From positions 7,016,001 to 7,080,000 of the forward strand of contig CM077673.1 in assembly GCA_039707655.1 (NCBI GenBank): DNA of 64,000 bases, given 5' to 3'. Shown piece by piece: positions 63,590-64,000 of the stretch. The position numbers and the translations under genes are program-made. Numbering within the stretch: the first letter of the stretch is position 1; each line of letters begins with the position of its first letter. The notes below the pieces were generated by a model. It was not told the origin of the DNA. It searched no databases and was given only the letters and a program-made list of their open reading frames with translations. The DNA comes from Elymus sibiricus (taxonomy: Eukaryota > Streptophyta > Magnoliopsida > Poales > Poaceae).

Positions 63590-64000
63590 TTCTAGTTTTG
63601 GCAAGGTCCCCGTATCCGCACCCCGGGCTTCCCCGAACGTTCGGACGACCACGACTACCGAAAAACAGTGAATGATAGCATAGAAATCTGGTCAGAATGG
63701 ACAAAATCTGCGAGTTTTGGCAAGGTCCCATAAGCGAACCCCGGAGATCCCCGAACATTTGGATCGCCCCGGGACCCAAAATGAGTGAGTAATAGCATAG
63801 AAAACTGGTAAGAAGGGACCAAATCTGCGAGTTTTTGTGAGGTCCCCGTAACCGGACCCCGGGCTTCCCCGAACATTCAGATGACTACGACAACCAAAAA
63901 AGAGTGAATAATTGCATACAAAACTGGCCGAAACGGAAAAAATCTGCGAGTTTTGGCGAGGTCCACGTAACCGCACCCCGGGCTTCCCCGAACGTTCGGA
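63590..64000 (+). repeat. Start of the next HOR, cut by the window edge
   Basis: B' (63590), E (63709), F (63826) and the first 56 bases of D (63945). The F has TTTTTGTGAGG, as in the 5-mers at 57683 and 59336. The array clearly continues beyond the window. Confidence 0.9.

Larger units (their letters stand above)
1..64000 (+). repeat. Satellite DNA array, ~118 bp monomer, head to tail
   Basis: Every part of the window is a copy of one 117-119 bp unit. Each unit begins near TGCGAGTTTTGG (or TGCTAG/TTCTAG) and ends in ...AAAATC or CAAATC. I followed the unit starts across the window: about 542 full copies plus 56 bases of a further D monomer at the right edge. All are in the same orientation, with no unique sequence, insertion or inversion. 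Monomers fall into eight types, arranged in higher-order repeats of 5 to 22 or more monomers. Copies of the same type at the same HOR position differ by only a few bases, while different types differ at roughly 10-35% of positions by eye. This pattern is typical of eukaryotic centromeric or heterochromatic satellites; the location and species are inferred, not shown. No gene is supported anywhere. Confidence 0.97.

Noticed and set aside
1..64000. Several hundred open reading frames of 60-165 codons on both strands
   Set aside because: They are the same few translations repeated with the satellite. Monomer lengths of 117, 118 and 119 shift the frame, stops recur at fixed monomer positions, several overlapping frames are open at once, and many need TTG or other weak starts. 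There is no ribosome-binding or splice context and no recognisable domain.
1..64000. CRISPR array
   Set aside because: Repeats are direct and regular, but the unit is 118 bp with no unique spacers, and neighbouring monomers are related along their full length.
1..64000. Gene encoding a repeat protein
   Set aside because: No frame stays open over more than a monomer and a half, and indels of one base between copies (GCCCC/GTCCCC, ATACAT) are tolerated, which coding repeats would not allow.
1..64000. Transposable element, LTR or terminal inverted repeats as the source or as insertions
   Set aside because: No target-site duplication, LTR ends, polypurine tract, or transposase or reverse-transcriptase translation is visible. 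All sequence is accounted for by the monomers.
1..64000. rDNA intergenic spacer or telomeric repeat
   Set aside because: No rRNA coding sequence, and the unit is far longer than a telomere repeat, with no short G-rich telomere motif.
1..64000. Assembly duplication as the cause of the near-identical 2466, 2482, 3072 and 4718 bp copies
   Set aside because: Not excluded, but each copy has private substitutions or small indels (for example the shorter A-tract near 15875 and CATGTAACC near 28191), which argues for real copies. Long-read coverage would settle it.
1..64000. Naming the species or a known satellite family
   Set aside because: I do not recognise the monomer. Period and HOR layout alone cannot separate plant, animal or other eukaryotic origin.

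Overview
The whole 64 kb is one uninterrupted satellite DNA array. I find no gene, RNA gene, transposon, CRISPR array or unique-sequence interval. The basic unit is about 118 bp (117-119 bp). I could walk it end to end, all in the same orientation: about 542 complete monomers plus a partial one at the right edge. Base composition is close to 50% GC and CpG-rich. Long arrays of nucleosome-scale monomers ordered into higher-order repeats (HORs) are known from eukaryotic centromeres and pericentromeres. I therefore infer a nuclear, probably centromeric or heterochromatic, block of a eukaryote. I cannot name the species or the satellite family.

Eight monomer types (named here A-H, with A' and B' as marked variants) build everything. 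They fall into two classes by their 5' three quarters. The 'odd' class (A, C, E, H) carries a TTTGGATCGCC-like core. The 'even' class (B, D, F, G) carries a CCCGGGCTTCCCCGAA core. B and D also carry the perfect palindrome CCGAACGTTCGG. Odd and even normally alternate, giving a ~236 bp dimer and a basic A-B-C-D tetramer of 472-473 bp. The alternation breaks only after F (F|D or F|G).

Layout by zone: (1) 1-10940, a 26-mer HOR (3071 bp) and shortened 21- and 20-mer derivatives carrying an off-register E/D deletion junction; (2) 10941-15903, a 21-mer (2482 bp) twice; (3) 15904-17911, one 17-mer containing G and H; (4) 17912-41380, HORs of 18 and 22 monomers (2123 and 2595 bp) built from B-E-F-D-A and B-C-D-A modules, with a 4718 bp super-repeat and a local 1061 bp 9-mer amplification; (5) 41381-48939, 13- and 17-mers, mostly with G-H; (6) 48940-56619, five tandem 13-mers of exactly 1536 bp; (7) 56620-64000, 9-, 5- and 13-mers of 1063, 591 and 1536 bp without G-H.

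The units obey a small grammar. A' precedes nearly every B'; B' (or plain B in zone 4) precedes E; E is followed by F; F goes to D-A or to G-H; then come one or more B-C-D-A modules. Length differences between HORs are explained by whole-module gain or loss, mostly in-register unequal crossover, plus a few mosaic monomers. The open reading frames are by-products of the repeat and do not look like genes.
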